From: Aureimonas endophytica
Lineage (GTDB): Bacteria; Pseudomonadota; Alphaproteobacteria; Rhizobiales; Rhizobiaceae
NCBI RefSeq assembly: GCF_014642635.1
Contig: NZ_BMIQ01000010.1
Coordinates: forward strand, 1-64,000
Reading direction: 5' to 3'
Length of the DNA stretch: 64,000 bases
The notes under the pieces are model-generated. The model was not told the origin of the DNA and made no database searches. It saw only the letters and a list, made by a program, of their open reading frames with translations. Of this stretch, positions 55,385 to 64,000 are shown in pieces (within the stretch, counting starts at the first letter, position 1; each line of letters begins with the position of its first letter). Both the position numbers and the translations under genes were made by a program.

Positions 55385-55546
55385 CCGCCTCCCGGACGGT
55401 GTGTTCGCGAAGGGTGAACCTTCGCCGCAGTCTTTGTGCCGCCAAGGACCCATCGCCGCTTGCCGCGCGCTTCGCCTGCCGCAATACTGGCCTCTTCCGG
55501 AAGGGCGGCATCCGGCCGAGCCCTCGGCCGCGGGAGGCGGCGCGCG

Positions 55547-56074
55547 ATGTACTGGTATCTGCCCTGGGTCTGGACCATGTCGTTCTGGGACAGTCTCGTG
55601 GGAGCCGGCGACCCGGCGGTGGCGACCGAGCTGGAAATGGACGACGTGGACTTCGCGGCGGAGCTTCATTCCGAAGCCTTCGACCGGCCGTGGTCGGGCG
55701 ACGAGTTCGCCTCGCTGCTCGCGACGCCCGGCACCTTCGGCTTTCTCGCCCGGCGCGTCGGCAGTCCCGGCGCGGCGCCGGTCGGGGTCGTGCTGGTCCG
55801 GGCCGCCGCCGACGAGGCGGAGATCCTCACCATCGCCGTGTCGAAGCGGGCGCGCGGCCAGGGCATCGGCCGCATGCTGATGGACCAGGTGCTGCAACGC
55901 CTGCATGCCGACCGGATCGCCAGCCTGTTCCTCGAAGTGGACGAGGAGAACGCCCCGGCGCTCGCGCTCTATGGCCGGCTGCGCTTTGCGGAGGTCGGGC
56001 GCCGTCCGGCCTATTACGCCGATGCCAACGGCCGGCGCACCAGCGCGCTTGTTCTGAAGCGCACCCTTCGCTAG
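55547..56074 (+). CDS. rimI: Ribosomal-protein-alanine N-acetyltransferase RimI-like
   Basis: A 175-residue GNAT acetyltransferase. After an aromatic N-terminus (MYWYLPWVWTMSFWD) come AELHSEAFDRPWSGDEFASLL, the acetyl-CoA motif EILTIAVSKRARGQGIGRMLMDQVLQ and FLEVDEENAPALALYGRLRFAEVGRRPAYY, all as in RimI, which acetylates the N-terminal Ala of S18. GGGAGG precedes the ATG at 55547. The 162-bp gap after tsaB is empty. In many relatives fur follows rimI; here the next gene is plsC-like. Confidence 0.88.
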   Translation: MYWYLPWVWTMSFWDSLVGAGDPAVATELEMDDVDFAAELHSEAFDRPWSGDEFASLLATPGTFGFLARRVGSPGAAPVGVVLVRAAADEAEILTIAVSKRARGQGIGRMLMDQVLQRLHADRIASLFLEVDEENAPALALYGRLRFAEVGRRPAYYADANGRRTSALVLKRTLR

Positions 56075-56144
56075 ACCCCGCGCCAGATCGGTTCGGATCG
56101 GCGGCGCGGAAGGCGGCGGGCATGGCTTGGGAGACGGCAGTCCG

Positions 56145-57047
56145 GTGATCGCGCGGCTTCGAATCGCCTTCGTGGCCTTCGTGCTGGTCGCGATGACGCT
56201 GCTGCTCATGCCGCTGCAATATGTCGCCATGCGGCGCGGCTGGCGCGTGGCGCGCCGCCTGCCGCTGCTCTGGCACCGCGTCGCGGCGCCGGTCGCCGGC
56301 ATCGACGTCCGCGTCGTCGGCGCGCCGGCGCGCGAGCGCCCGCTGCTCCTCGTCTCGAACCATCAGTCCTGGGCCGACATCATCGTGCTCGGCAGCATCA
56401 TGGAGCTCTGCTTCATCGCCAAGGCGGAGGTGCGGAGCTGGCCGGGCTTCGGCCTGCTCGCCCGGCTTCAGCGCACCGTCTTCGTCGCCCGCGAGGAGCG
56501 GCGCCGCACGGGGGAGCAGGCGGATGCCATCGCCGAACGGCTGGTCTCCGGCGACGCTATGGTGCTCTTCGCCGAAGGCACGACCTCCGACGGCAACGAG
56601 GTCCTGCCCTTCCGCACGGCGCTGTTCGGCGCGGCCGAGGCGGCGCTGCGCCGCTCCGGCCGGTCCGACATGCTGGTGCAGCCCGTCGCCGTCGCCTTCG
56701 TCGGATCGCATGGCCTGCCGCTCGGCCGGTTCGGCCGGCCGCTCGCCGCCTGGCCGGGCAGCGTGCCGCTCGTGCCGCATCTGCCGCGCTTCCTCGCCGA
56801 AGGCTCGGTCCAGGCCGTGGTCGCCTTCGGCGCGCCGATCCGCTTTCCGGCCGGCGGCGACCGCAAGGCGCTGGCGCGGGCCTGCGAGGCCGCCGTCCGC
56901 CGCCTGCTGCTCGATGCCCTGCGCCACCACCATCCGGCCGCCTGGACGGGCGCCCGCGCCCCCGCCGGCGAAAGGGAGCTTGCGTCCGGCGGGCGCGAGG
57001 CCGATACTGCGACCTTGGCGGACGGAATTGTTCAGAAAGGCGTATGA
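56145..57047 (+). CDS. plsC: 1-acyl-sn-glycerol-3-phosphate (or lyso-ornithine-lipid) acyltransferase, PlsC family
   Basis: A 300-residue membrane acyltransferase with one N-terminal transmembrane helix (about 8-27). The catalytic H-x4-D motif is in [16 protein letters not shown], the glycerolipid-binding block in [25 protein letters not shown], and QPVAVAF follows. PlsC makes phosphatidic acid; the related OlsA acylates lyso-ornithine lipid, and sequence alone does not decide between them. GTG at 56145 was chosen, with GGGAGA upstream; TTG at 56127 is the alternative. The stop overlaps miaB by 4 bp. Confidence 0.88.
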   Translation: MIARLRIAFVAFVLVAMTLLLMPLQYVAMRRGWRVARRLPLLWHRVAAPVAGIDVRVVGAPARERPLLLVSNHQSWADIIVLGSIMELCFIAKAEVRSWPGFGLLARLQRTVFVAREERRRTGEQADAIAERLVSGDAMVLFAEGTTSDGNEVLPFRTALFGAAEAALRRSGRSDMLVQPVAVAFVGSHGLPLGRFGRPLAAWPGSVPLVPHLPRFLAEGSVQAVVAFGAPIRFPAGGDRKALARACEAAVRRLLLDALRHHHPAAWTGARAPAGERELASGGREADTATLADGIVQKGV

Positions 57048-58507
57048 CGCTGCGAGAAGAGATGTCGAGCCCGGTCGAGGCCAGGGACGCGCGGGCATTT
57101 CCGCCCGATGACGCGGCGACGAAGAAGGTCTTCATCAAGACCTACGGCTGCCAGATGAACGTCTACGACTCGCAGCGCATGGGCGACGCCCTCGCGAGCG
57201 AAGGCTTCGCGCCGACCGAAACCATGGAGGAGGCGGATCTCGTTCTCCTCAACACCTGCCATATCCGCGAGAAGGCGGCGGAGAAGATCTATTCCGAGCT
57301 CGGGCGCATCCGGCTCCTGAAGGCCCGGCGCGAAAGCGAGGGCAAGGGGCTGAACGTCGCCGTCGCCGGCTGCGTCGCCCAGGCCGAGGGCGCCGAGATC
57401 ATCGCCCGCGCCTCCGTGGTCGATCTCGTGATCGGGCCGCAGACCTATCACCGCCTGCCGCAGGCGCTGCGCCGCGTCGCCGCGGGCGAGCGCGTCGTCG
57501 ACACCGACTATGCGGTGGAGGACAAGTTCGACCATCTGCCGGCGGCCGAGGCCCAGGCCATCCGTCGGCGCGGCGTCGCCGCCTTCCTCACCGTGCAGGA
57601 AGGCTGCGACAAGTTCTGCACCTTCTGCGTCGTGCCCTATACGCGGGGCTCGGAAGTCTCGCGGCCGGCCGAGGCCATTCTCGCCGAGGCTCATCGGCTG
57701 GCGGCGGCGGGCGTGCGCGAGGTGACGCTGCTCGGCCAGAACGTCAATGCCTGGGAAGGCGAGCACCAGGGCCGCCGGATCGGCCTCGGCGAGCTGCTGC
57801 ATCGCCTGGCCGAGGTGCCGGGCCTCGCGCGGCTGCGCTACACGACGTCGCATCCCCGCGACATGGACGACGCGCTGATCGCCGCGCATCGCGACCTCGA
57901 CATCCTGATGCCCTATCTGCATCTGCCGGTGCAGTCGGGATCGGATCGGATTCTCAAGGCCATGAACCGGCGACACAAGGCGGAGGACTATCTGCGGCTG
58001 GTCGAGCGCATCCGCGCTGCGCGGCCCGGCATCGCCATGTCCGGCGATTTCATCGTCGGCTTCCCCGGCGAGACGGAGGCGGATTTCGCGGCGACTCTCG
58101 ACCTTGTCGGCGCGGTCGGCTACGCCTCGGCCTTCTCCTTCAAGTATTCGCCGCGTCCGGGCACGCCTGCCGCCGATCTCGGCGACCAGGTGCCGGAGGC
58201 GGTCGCGACCGAGCGGCTCGACCGGCTCCAGGCGCTGATCCGCGCGCAGGCTTCCGCCTTCATGGAAAGCCTCGTCGGCACCGAGATGCCGGTGCTGGTC
58301 GAGAAGGCCGGCCGCTATGCCCATCAGCGGATCGGCCGCTCGCCCTATCTCCAGCCGGTCGTCCTTTCCGCCACGGCGGGCGAGATCGGCGATCTCGTCA
58401 CGTCGCGGATCGTGCGCAGCGGCCCGAACGCGCTGATCGCGGCGGGCGGCGAGCCCGAGGCCGCCGGCGCCGCGCCGCGGCCCGCCGCTTTGAGGAAGAT
58501 CGCGTGA
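57044..58507 (+). CDS. miaB: tRNA-2-methylthio-N6-isopentenyladenosine-37 synthase MiaB
   Basis: A 487-residue radical-SAM methylthiotransferase modifying i6A37 in tRNAs. The UPF0004 domain has [17 protein letters not shown] and [22 protein letters not shown] with its Cys ligands plus [10 protein letters not shown]. The radical-SAM cluster is in [19 protein letters not shown] (CxxxCxxC). [16 protein letters not shown] and a C-terminal TRAM domain follow. An ATGA overlap with plsC and a GTGA overlap with phoH indicate one operon. Confidence 0.96.
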   Translation: MTLREEMSSPVEARDARAFPPDDAATKKVFIKTYGCQMNVYDSQRMGDALASEGFAPTETMEEADLVLLNTCHIREKAAEKIYSELGRIRLLKARRESEGKGLNVAVAGCVAQAEGAEIIARASVVDLVIGPQTYHRLPQALRRVAAGERVVDTDYAVEDKFDHLPAAEAQAIRRRGVAAFLTVQEGCDKFCTFCVVPYTRGSEVSRPAEAILAEAHRLAAAGVREVTLLGQNVNAWEGEHQGRRIGLGELLHRLAEVPGLARLRYTTSHPRDMDDALIAAHRDLDILMPYLHLPVQSGSDRILKAMNRRHKAEDYLRLVERIRAARPGIAMSGDFIVGFPGETEADFAATLDLVGAVGYASAFSFKYSPRPGTPAADLGDQVPEAVATERLDRLQALIRAQASAFMESLVGTEMPVLVEKAGRYAHQRIGRSPYLQPVVLSATAGEIGDLVTSRIVRSGPNALIAAGGEPEAAGAAPRPAALRKIA

Positions 58508-59553
58508 GGGCCGAACGTCCCGCCGTCCCGCCGCGCCCCGGCGCCTCCGACATGGCGCATATCGCCCTGACCTACGAGGACAACCGCCTCGTCGGGGCGC
58601 TGTTCGGCCAGTTCGACCAGCATCTGGCGCTGATCGAGCAGCGGCTGCATATCGATGCGCGGGCGCGCGGCAACCATGTCGAGCTGCGCGGCGATCCGGT
58701 CGCCTGCGAACAGGCCCGACGGGCGCTCGACATGCTCTACGAGCGCCTTCAGGGCGGCGCCGAGATCCAGGCCTCGGATGTCGAGGGCGCGATCCGCATG
58801 GCCATCGCCCAGGACGACCAGCTGGTTCTGCCGACATTGGAGAAGAAGGGGCGCATGTCGCTCGCCCAGATCTCGACGCGTAAGCGCACCATCCATGCTC
58901 GCAATCCGGCGCAGGACGCCTATATGCGCGCGCTGGAGCGCGCCGAGCTCGTCTTCGGCATCGGCCCCGCCGGCACGGGCAAGACCTATCTCGCCGTCGC
59001 CCATGCCGCCCAGCTCCTGGAGCGCGGGCAGGTGGACCGCATCGTCCTGTCGCGGCCGGCGGTCGAGGCGGGGGAGCGGCTCGGCTTCCTGCCCGGCGAC
59101 CTGAAGGAGAAGGTCGATCCCTATCTCCGGCCGCTCTACGACGCGCTCTACGACATGATCCCGGCCGACAAGGTGGAACGCTCGCTGGCGGCGGGCGCGA
59201 TCGAGGTGGCGCCGCTCGCCTTCATGCGCGGCCGCACGCTCGCCAATTGCTGCGTCATCCTGGACGAGGCGCAGAACACGACCTCGATGCAGATGAAGAT
59301 GTTCCTGACCCGCCTCGGCGAGAATGCCCGCATGGTGGTGACGGGCGATCCGAGCCAGGTCGATCTGCCGCCCGGCCAGAAGTCGGGCCTCGTGGAGGCG
59401 CTGCGTGTCCTCGGCGACGTGCCGAACATCGTGACGGTGCGCTTCGAGGCGAAGGACGTGGTGCGCCATCCGCTCGTCGCCGCGATCGTCGAGGCCTATG
59501 ATTCCGACGCCGCGCGAAGCCGCGTGCCGGGCCTGCCCGGCGAGCGGGCCTGA
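58504..59553 (+). CDS. phoH: PhoH family ATPase
   Basis: A 349-residue P-loop protein. Walker A is [21 protein letters not shown] (near residue 155), Walker B is [24 protein letters not shown], followed by [20 protein letters not shown]. An N-terminal part with KH-like features precedes it. PhoH proteins are RNA-linked ATPases usually encoded with ybeY; the exact reaction is unsettled. It starts with GTG overlapping the miaB stop; the ATG at codon 17 is an alternative. Confidence 0.92.
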   Translation: MRAERPAVPPRPGASDMAHIALTYEDNRLVGALFGQFDQHLALIEQRLHIDARARGNHVELRGDPVACEQARRALDMLYERLQGGAEIQASDVEGAIRMAIAQDDQLVLPTLEKKGRMSLAQISTRKRTIHARNPAQDAYMRALERAELVFGIGPAGTGKTYLAVAHAAQLLERGQVDRIVLSRPAVEAGERLGFLPGDLKEKVDPYLRPLYDALYDMIPADKVERSLAAGAIEVAPLAFMRGRTLANCCVILDEAQNTTSMQMKMFLTRLGENARMVVTGDPSQVDLPPGQKSGLVEALRVLGDVPNIVTVRFEAKDVVRHPLVAAIVEAYDSDAARSRVPGLPGERA

Positions 59554-59557
59554 CGAG

Positions 59558-60100
59558 ATGAGCGCGCCGCGCGCCGCGAACGATCCTGGCGCGGCGGAGC
59601 CCGGCTTCGCCGGTCTTGCCTTGCGTCTTTCGGTGGAGGACGCGGGCTGGGACGCGGCGGGGCTCGGCGATCTCGAAACGCTCGTGTGGCGCGCCGTCGC
59701 GGCGGCGGCGGCGGGGGCGGGGCTGCCGGCGACCGTCGGGACCGAGCTCGGCGTTACGCTGGCCGACGACGCGGCGGTGCAGGCGCTGAACGCCGAATGG
59801 CGCGGCAAGGACAAGCCGACCAACGTCCTTTCCTTTCCGATCGAGGATCTGATGCCGGGCGAAGGGCCGGGGCCGATGCTGGGCGACCTGATCCTCGCCC
59901 GCGAAACGGTGTTCCGCGAGGCCGCTCTCGAAAACAAGTCGCCGGCCGACCATTTCTGTCATCTCGTCGTGCATGGCATGTTACATTGTCTCGGCTACGA
60001 CCATGAGGACGAGGACGAGGCCGAGGCGATGGAAGCGCTGGAAGTGCGCATTCTCGCCGATCTCGGCATCGCCGATCCCTATGCAGCCATCGAAGTCTGA
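59558..60100 (+). CDS. ybeY: Endoribonuclease YbeY (rRNA maturation factor)
   Basis: A 180-residue zinc-dependent endoribonuclease needed for 16S rRNA 3' processing and ribosome quality control. The metal site [11 protein letters not shown] (HGxLHLxGYDH type) is near residue 145, with [21 protein letters not shown] and [11 protein letters not shown] before it. The N-terminal 20 residues are variable. The ATG at 59558 lies 4 bp after the phoH stop. Confidence 0.95.
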   Translation: MSAPRAANDPGAAEPGFAGLALRLSVEDAGWDAAGLGDLETLVWRAVAAAAAGAGLPATVGTELGVTLADDAAVQALNAEWRGKDKPTNVLSFPIEDLMPGEGPGPMLGDLILARETVFREAALENKSPADHFCHLVVHGMLHCLGYDHEDEDEAEAMEALEVRILADLGIADPYAAIEV

Positions 60101-60118
60101 ACAGGAGCCCATCGGGGC

Positions 60119-61168
60119 ATGAATATCCGCAGCATGAACGAAGCGCAGGCCGAGGCAGGCGCCGAACGGGAGGGCCCGAGCGAACGGGTCCGCGAGGAGG
60201 ACCGAAGTCCCGCAGCGGCGGAAGCCGCTGCCGAAACGACTTGGCCGGGCTTTCTCGCCGGCATGGTCCAGTTCCTCCGCCCCAGAGCGTCGAGCTCGCG
60301 CCAGGATCTGGCCGAGGCCCTGTTGAAGGGAACCGGCGACGGCACCTTCTCCTCGGAGGAGCGCGCCATGCTCGCCAATATCCTGGCGCTGCGCGAGGTG
60401 CGCGCCTCCGACGTCATGGTGCCGCGCGCCGAGATCCGCGCCATCGAAAGCTCGGCGACGCTCGGCGAGGTGATGCTGGAATTCCAGGAAAGCGGCCATT
60501 CCCGCATGCCGGTCTATGGCGAGGATCTCGACGATCCGAAGGGCATGGTGCATTTCCGCGACGTGCTGCTGCATGTCGTGGAGACGGCGCGCGTCCCGTC
60601 CGATTCGCGCGGCGAGCGGCTGGACCTCGGGCGGATCACGCTCGACACGCCGATGGAAGCGCTCGGCATCCTGCGCAAGGTGCTCTTCGTGCCGCCGTCG
60701 ATGCTCGCCTCCGATCTCATGGCGCGCATGCGCTCGACCCGCACGCAGATGGCCCTCGTCATCGACGAATATGGCGGGACCGACGGGCTGGTGACGCTCG
60801 AGGACATCATCGAGACCGTCGTCGGCGAGATCGAGGACGAGCATGACGACGAGGAGATGCTGGTCGCCGAGCGCGGCGACGGCGTGTTCGACGTCGATGC
60901 GCGGGCCGATCTCGCGGATGTCCGGCGCGTCGTCGGCGCCGATTTCGACGTCGCGCCCTACGAGGACGAGGCCGATACGCTGGGCGGCATGGTCTTCGCC
61001 GAGCTCGGCCGGGTGCCGCAGGTCGGCGAGACGCTGGAAATGCTGCCGGGCTTCGTCTTCGAGGTGCTGGAGGCCGATCCCCGCCGGCTGCGCCAGATCC
61101 GCATCCGGCGCCGGATGGGCGAGGCGCGGGCGCGCGGCGACGGCGGCGACCACCTGCATCTTTCCTGA
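60119..61168 (+). CDS. CBS-domain hemolysin/CorC family protein
   Basis: A 349-residue cytoplasmic protein without transmembrane segments. Two CBS domains (about residues 95-225; REVRASDVMVPRAEIRAIE and LVIDEYGGTDGLVTLEDIIETVVGEIEDEHD) are followed by a CorC_HlyC domain (about 240-330; FDVDARADLADVRRVVGADF and TLGGMVFAELGRVPQVGE). Homologues are called TlyC or CorC and are linked to magnesium/cobalt efflux, but the function is uncertain. It is placed between ybeY and lnt as in most alphaproteobacteria. Confidence 0.92.
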   Translation: MNIRSMNEAQAEAGAEREGPSERVREEDRSPAAAEAAAETTWPGFLAGMVQFLRPRASSSRQDLAEALLKGTGDGTFSSEERAMLANILALREVRASDVMVPRAEIRAIESSATLGEVMLEFQESGHSRMPVYGEDLDDPKGMVHFRDVLLHVVETARVPSDSRGERLDLGRITLDTPMEALGILRKVLFVPPSMLASDLMARMRSTRTQMALVIDEYGGTDGLVTLEDIIETVVGEIEDEHDDEEMLVAERGDGVFDVDARADLADVRRVVGADFDVAPYEDEADTLGGMVFAELGRVPQVGETLEMLPGFVFEVLEADPRRLRQIRIRRRMGEARARGDGGDHLHLS

Positions 61169-61270
61169 CGCGGGCCGGCGCCGGGGCGAGCTTCGCGAAA
61201 GCCCCGGCGGCCAATCCTTTGTCCGGCGGCCGGGTCGCCGGGACCGGGCCGCGAGCGAAAAAGGGCGCCG

Positions 61271-62887
61271 ATGCTGGAACGACTGGTGGCGGGGATCATC
61301 CTCGCCGAGGGCTGGCGGCGCGCGCTGATCGCCTGTCTCGCCGGCGCGCTCCTGGTGCTCGGCCTGCCGCCCTTCGGCTTTCCGGCGGTCGGCTTCCTGT
61401 CCTTTCCCATCCTCGTCCTTCTCCTCGACGGCGCCGCCGGCGCGCCGGGAGCGGGGGCGATCCGGCGCCTCCTGCCGGCCTTCCGCATCGGCTGGTGCTT
61501 CGGCCTCGGCTATTTCGTCGGCGGTCTCTGGTGGCTCGGCACCGCCATGACGGTGGAGGGCGACGCCTTCCTCTGGGCCATTCCCTTCGCCGTTCTCGGC
61601 CTGCCGGCCGTTCTCGCCCTCTATTTCGGCGTCGCCGCGATGGCGGCGCGCGCCATCTGGAGCGAGGGCGCGGCGCGCATCCTGGCGCTCGCCGCCTCGC
61701 TCGCCGTCTTCGAATATCTGCGCGGCCATCTCTTCACCGGCTTTCCCTGGAACGAGCTCGGCGTCCTCGCGGCGCCGGTGCCGCTCCTGTCGCAATCGGT
61801 CGCGCTCGTCGGCCTGCACGGGCTGACACTTCTCGCCGTCGCCGTCTTCGCCGCGCCCGCGGCGCTGGCCGGCGCGGCGCGGGGCGGGCGGGCCTTCGTC
61901 GCTTTCGCGCTTCTTCTTCTCGCCGCCCATCTCGGCTTCGGCGCCTGGCGCCTCGCCGAGCGGCAGGATGCGTCCGTGCCGGATGTCGCGCTGCGCATCG
62001 TCCAGCCGAATATCGACCAGAGCGAGAAATGGGACGAGGCCGAGGCCGAGCGGATCTTCGCCCGGCTGCTGCAACTGACGCAGGCGCCGGCGACGCCCGC
62101 ACCCACCGCCGTCCCCACCGCCGAAACCGCGACCCGGCGCCTGATCGTCTGGCCGGAATCGGCCTTTCCCTTCTTCCTGGTCGAGCGGCCGGACGCCGTC
62201 GCCCGGCTGGCGGATGCGATCCTTCCCGGCGAGACGCTGGTCGCCGGCGCCGCCCGGCCGGAGATCGTCGCCGGGGCCGAGCCGCGCTTCTTCAATTCCG
62301 TCTATGCGATCGACGACAATGGCGAGATCCTCGACGCGCGCGACAAGCTGCATCTCGTGCCCTTCGGCGAGTATTTCCCGATGGAGGAGGTGCTGAAGCG
62401 GCGAATCGGCCTGACGCAGCTGGCCGAGATGCCGGGCGGCTTCTCGGCGGGCGTCGATCGACGCCCGCTCGCGCTGCCGGGCCTGCCGCCGCTCCTCTCG
62501 CTCATCTGCTACGAGATCATCTTCCAGGACGAGATCGACGGGCTCGCGGATCGGCCGGGCGCGATCCTCAACGTCACCAACGATGCCTGGTTCGGCGACA
62601 CGCCCGGACCCTATCAGCATCTGCGGCAGGCCGAGCTGACGGCGACGGCGCTCGGCCTGCCGCTGATCCGCGCCGCCAATACCGGCATCTCCGCCGTGGT
62701 GGACGCCTATGGCGTTCCGCGCGACGGCCTCGCCCTCGGCTCGGCCGGCACGATCGAGACGGCGCTGCCGGTGGCGCTGCCGCCGACATTCTTCGCCCGC
62801 ACCGGCAATTTCATCTTCTGGTTGGCCGTTGCCGGAGCGTTGCTATTTTCCGTCTATGCTGCGCTGCGTGATGCTCGTATCGATTGA
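61271..62887 (+). CDS. lnt: Apolipoprotein N-acyltransferase
   Basis: A 538-residue integral membrane enzyme adding the third acyl chain to lipoproteins. Six to seven N-terminal transmembrane helices (to about residue 225) precede a nitrilase-fold domain whose catalytic triad is visible: Glu in IVWPESAFPF, Lys in DKLHLVPFGEYFP and Cys in SLICYEIIFQDEI. VTNDAWFGDTPGPYQH and AANTGISAVVDAYG are typical. It completes the pathway begun by Lgt and LspA. The downstream xre gene starts about 100 bp later. Confidence 0.96.
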   Translation: MLERLVAGIILAEGWRRALIACLAGALLVLGLPPFGFPAVGFLSFPILVLLLDGAAGAPGAGAIRRLLPAFRIGWCFGLGYFVGGLWWLGTAMTVEGDAFLWAIPFAVLGLPAVLALYFGVAAMAARAIWSEGAARILALAASLAVFEYLRGHLFTGFPWNELGVLAAPVPLLSQSVALVGLHGLTLLAVAVFAAPAALAGAARGGRAFVAFALLLLAAHLGFGAWRLAERQDASVPDVALRIVQPNIDQSEKWDEAEAERIFARLLQLTQAPATPAPTAVPTAETATRRLIVWPESAFPFFLVERPDAVARLADAILPGETLVAGAARPEIVAGAEPRFFNSVYAIDDNGEILDARDKLHLVPFGEYFPMEEVLKRRIGLTQLAEMPGGFSAGVDRRPLALPGLPPLLSLICYEIIFQDEIDGLADRPGAILNVTNDAWFGDTPGPYQHLRQAELTATALGLPLIRAANTGISAVVDAYGVPRDGLALGSAGTIETALPVALPPTFFARTGNFIFWLAVAGALLFSVYAALRDARID

Positions 62888-62993
62888 TTGACTTTGAGGA
62901 CCGCCTTTGCCACGCCATCCGCCCACGGACGATGGTCTTCGGGCATGGGAAGGGCCGGCTCGGTCGGTTGTATGCAGTTCGCAGGTCGGGGCG

Positions 62994-63428
62994 ATGTCGG
63001 ACAATAAGAAGAAACCCAACCCGGTCGATATCCATGTCGGGTCGCGGGTCCGCCTTCGTCGCACGATGCTCGGAATGAGCCAGGAGCGGCTCGGCGAAAG
63101 CCTGGGGATAACCTTCCAGCAGATCCAGAAATACGAGAAGGGCTCCAACCGCATCGGGGCGTCGCGCCTGCAGAAGATGGGCGAGGTGCTGAGCGTGCCG
63201 ATCGCCTTCTTCTTCGAGGACGCGCCGAACGGTGCCGCCACGCCGGACGGGTTCCAGGAAGGCCAGGGCCCGAACTACGTGGTCGATTTCCTCTCGACCG
63301 CCGAGGGCCTGCAGCTCAGCCGTGCCTTCATGAAGATCGCCGACCCGAAAGTCCGGCGCCGGATCATCGATCTCGTGCGCACGCTCGGCGAGGCGTCCGA
63401 GGACGAGGGCGGTTCCGGCCGTTCCTGA
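62994..63428 (+). CDS. XRE-family helix-turn-helix transcriptional regulator
   Basis: A 144-residue regulator. The N-terminal HTH_3 domain (residues 13-68) reads VDIHVGSRVRLRRTMLGMSQERLGESLGITFQQIQKYEKGSNRIGASRLQ, with MSQERLGESLG and ITFQQIQKYEKG as the two helices. The C-terminal part has VVDFLSTAEGLQLSRAFMKIADPKVRRRIIDLVRTL, shared by the alphaproteobacterial group always encoded between lnt and metK. Targets are not known with certainty. The ATG at 62994 was chosen; upstream in-frame codons back to 62907 add unconserved residues. Confidence 0.9.
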   Translation: MSDNKKKPNPVDIHVGSRVRLRRTMLGMSQERLGESLGITFQQIQKYEKGSNRIGASRLQKMGEVLSVPIAFFFEDAPNGAATPDGFQEGQGPNYVVDFLSTAEGLQLSRAFMKIADPKVRRRIIDLVRTLGEASEDEGGSGRS

Positions 63429-63470
63429 GCGCGAGTTCAGTATAGCGGACCCGTCGATTTTGCTTGACCA

Positions 63471-63525
63471 GGGCGGGAATGGCCTGCGATGGCCGGAATC
63501 CACGCGGCGCCGGCCACTCCCGTCC
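63471..63525 (+). promoter_or_regulatory. Strong stem-loop in the metK leader
   Basis: A 14-position stem (63471-63484 with 63512-63525; 13 pairs including one G-U, one A-C mismatch) with a 27-nt loop ends 20 bp before the metK ATG. Inside, ggccgg (63491-63496) and ccggcc (63510-63515) could form an alternative stem that excludes part of the first. The ribosome site AAGGGGA follows. No T-run follows, so it is not a simple terminator. It does not match a SAM riboswitch that I can recognise. Confidence 0.45.
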
Positions 63526-63545
63526 GTTGCCGCGCAAGGGGACCG

Positions 63546-64000
63546 ATGATGGTGCAGGGCGACTATCTCTTTACTTCCGAAAGCGTTTCCGAAGGACATC
63601 CGGACAAGGTCTGCGATCGCATTTCGGACGAGGTCGTGGATCTCTTCTATCGCGAGGCCAAGAAGTCCGGCATGGACCCGGCGCTGGTCCGCGTCGCCTG
63701 CGAGACGCTCGCCACCACCAATCGCATCGTGATCGCCGGGGAGGTGCGCTGCTCGCTCACCGAGAAGGAGATGCGCTCCAAGGTGAAGTCGGCGGCGCGC
63801 AAGGCGGTGAAGGCCATCGGCTACGAGCAGGACGGCTTCCACTGGAAGAAGGCCAAGATCGACATCCTCCTGCACAAGCAGTCGGCCGATATCGCGCAGG
63901 GCGTCGATGCCTCCGGCAACAAGGACGAGGGCGCCGGCGACCAGGGCATCATGTTCGGCTATGCCTGCCGCGAGACGCCGGACTTGATGCCGGCCCCGAT
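63546..64000 (+). CDS. metK: S-adenosylmethionine synthetase, N-terminal part (3' end outside window)
   Basis: The first 151 residues of the enzyme making SAM from methionine and ATP. It begins [28 protein letters not shown], with the ATP-binding His in GHPDK and the Asp in [32 protein letters not shown] and [17 protein letters not shown], the ATP-binding signature, follow. A second ATG at 63549 is an equally good start. AAGGGGA precedes it, behind a strong leader hairpin. The gene runs off the window end. Confidence 0.97.
   Translation, partial: MMVQGDYLFTSESVSEGHPDKVCDRISDEVVDLFYREAKKSGMDPALVRVACETLATTNRIVIAGEVRCSLTEKEMRSKVKSAARKAVKAIGYEQDGFHWKKAKIDILLHKQSADIAQGVDASGNKDEGAGDQGIMFGYACRETPDLMPAP

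Noticed and set aside
63430-63545. A known SAM riboswitch upstream of metK
   Set aside because: The leader has a strong stem-loop, but I cannot match it to SAM-II, SAM-V or SAM/SAH consensus structures by eye, so only a generic leader hairpin is reported.

Overview
The window is a GC-rich, densely packed chromosomal segment of an alphaproteobacterium, most likely of the order Hyphomicrobiales (Rhizobiales). The evidence is the gene neighbourhoods: lptC-lptA-lptB-rpoN-hpf-ptsN; trpF-trpB-trpA-accD-folC beside trxA-addA-addB; mutS-glnD-murJ; and trpS-usp-nfu-tsaB-rimI-plsC-miaB-phoH-ybeY-corC-lnt-xre-metK. The Hsp20-DUF1150 pair, ornithine-lipid acyltransferase and LOV histidine kinase fit the same order. 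The genus cannot be fixed from sequence alone. No rRNA, tRNA, prophage, insertion sequence or CRISPR array was seen.

Layout. 1-8.6 kb: the 3' end of a chemotaxis receptor with an expanded 14-residue repeat, a YegD-type Hsp70, a DUF7002-like protein, a haem-binding GlcG-like protein, siroheme synthase, a P-loop kinase, an alkaline-ceramidase-like membrane protein and malate synthase G. 8.6-9.1 kb: the longest gene-free stretch (490 bp), with several tandem hairpins carrying G-rich loops and ending in a terminator-like hairpin. 9-17.5 kb: polA, a LOV histidine kinase, pyrF, a DUF1330 protein, intracellular PHB depolymerase, a DUF2852 protein and a YgjP-type metallopeptidase. 17.5-23.2 kb: tryptophan and fatty-acid/folate genes, interrupted by a toxin-antitoxin pair between trpB and trpA. 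23.3-30.4 kb (minus strand): trxA-addA-addB; the trxA lacks its whole WCGPC active-site segment. 30.7-32.2 kb: Tat-exported MsrB, then hsp20-DUF1150 behind a heat-shock promoter and a ROSE-like RNA thermometer. 32.2-37.4 kb (minus strand): nitrogen-PTS, ribosome hibernation, sigma-54 and LPS transport. 37.7-43.6 kb: sppA, ihfB, lapA, a CoxG-like protein, two RNA-methyltransferase-like genes, lspA and olsB. 44-51.7 kb: mutS, glnD, murJ. 51.7-64 kb: the trpS-to-metK housekeeping cluster, with a second toxin-antitoxin pair after trpS and a strong leader hairpin before metK.

Most genes are chained by 4-bp stop/start overlaps (trpF/trpB, accD/folC, addB/addA, lptC/lptA, trmH-family/lspA, glnD/murJ, plsC/miaB, miaB/phoH), so the region is organised as long operons. 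TTG and GTG starts are common. The points most worth checking are the active-site deletion in trxA, the tandem-hairpin RNA between glcB and polA, the receptor repeat expansion, the long insertion in the kinase ATP lid, and two toxin-antitoxin pairs placed inside otherwise conserved housekeeping clusters.
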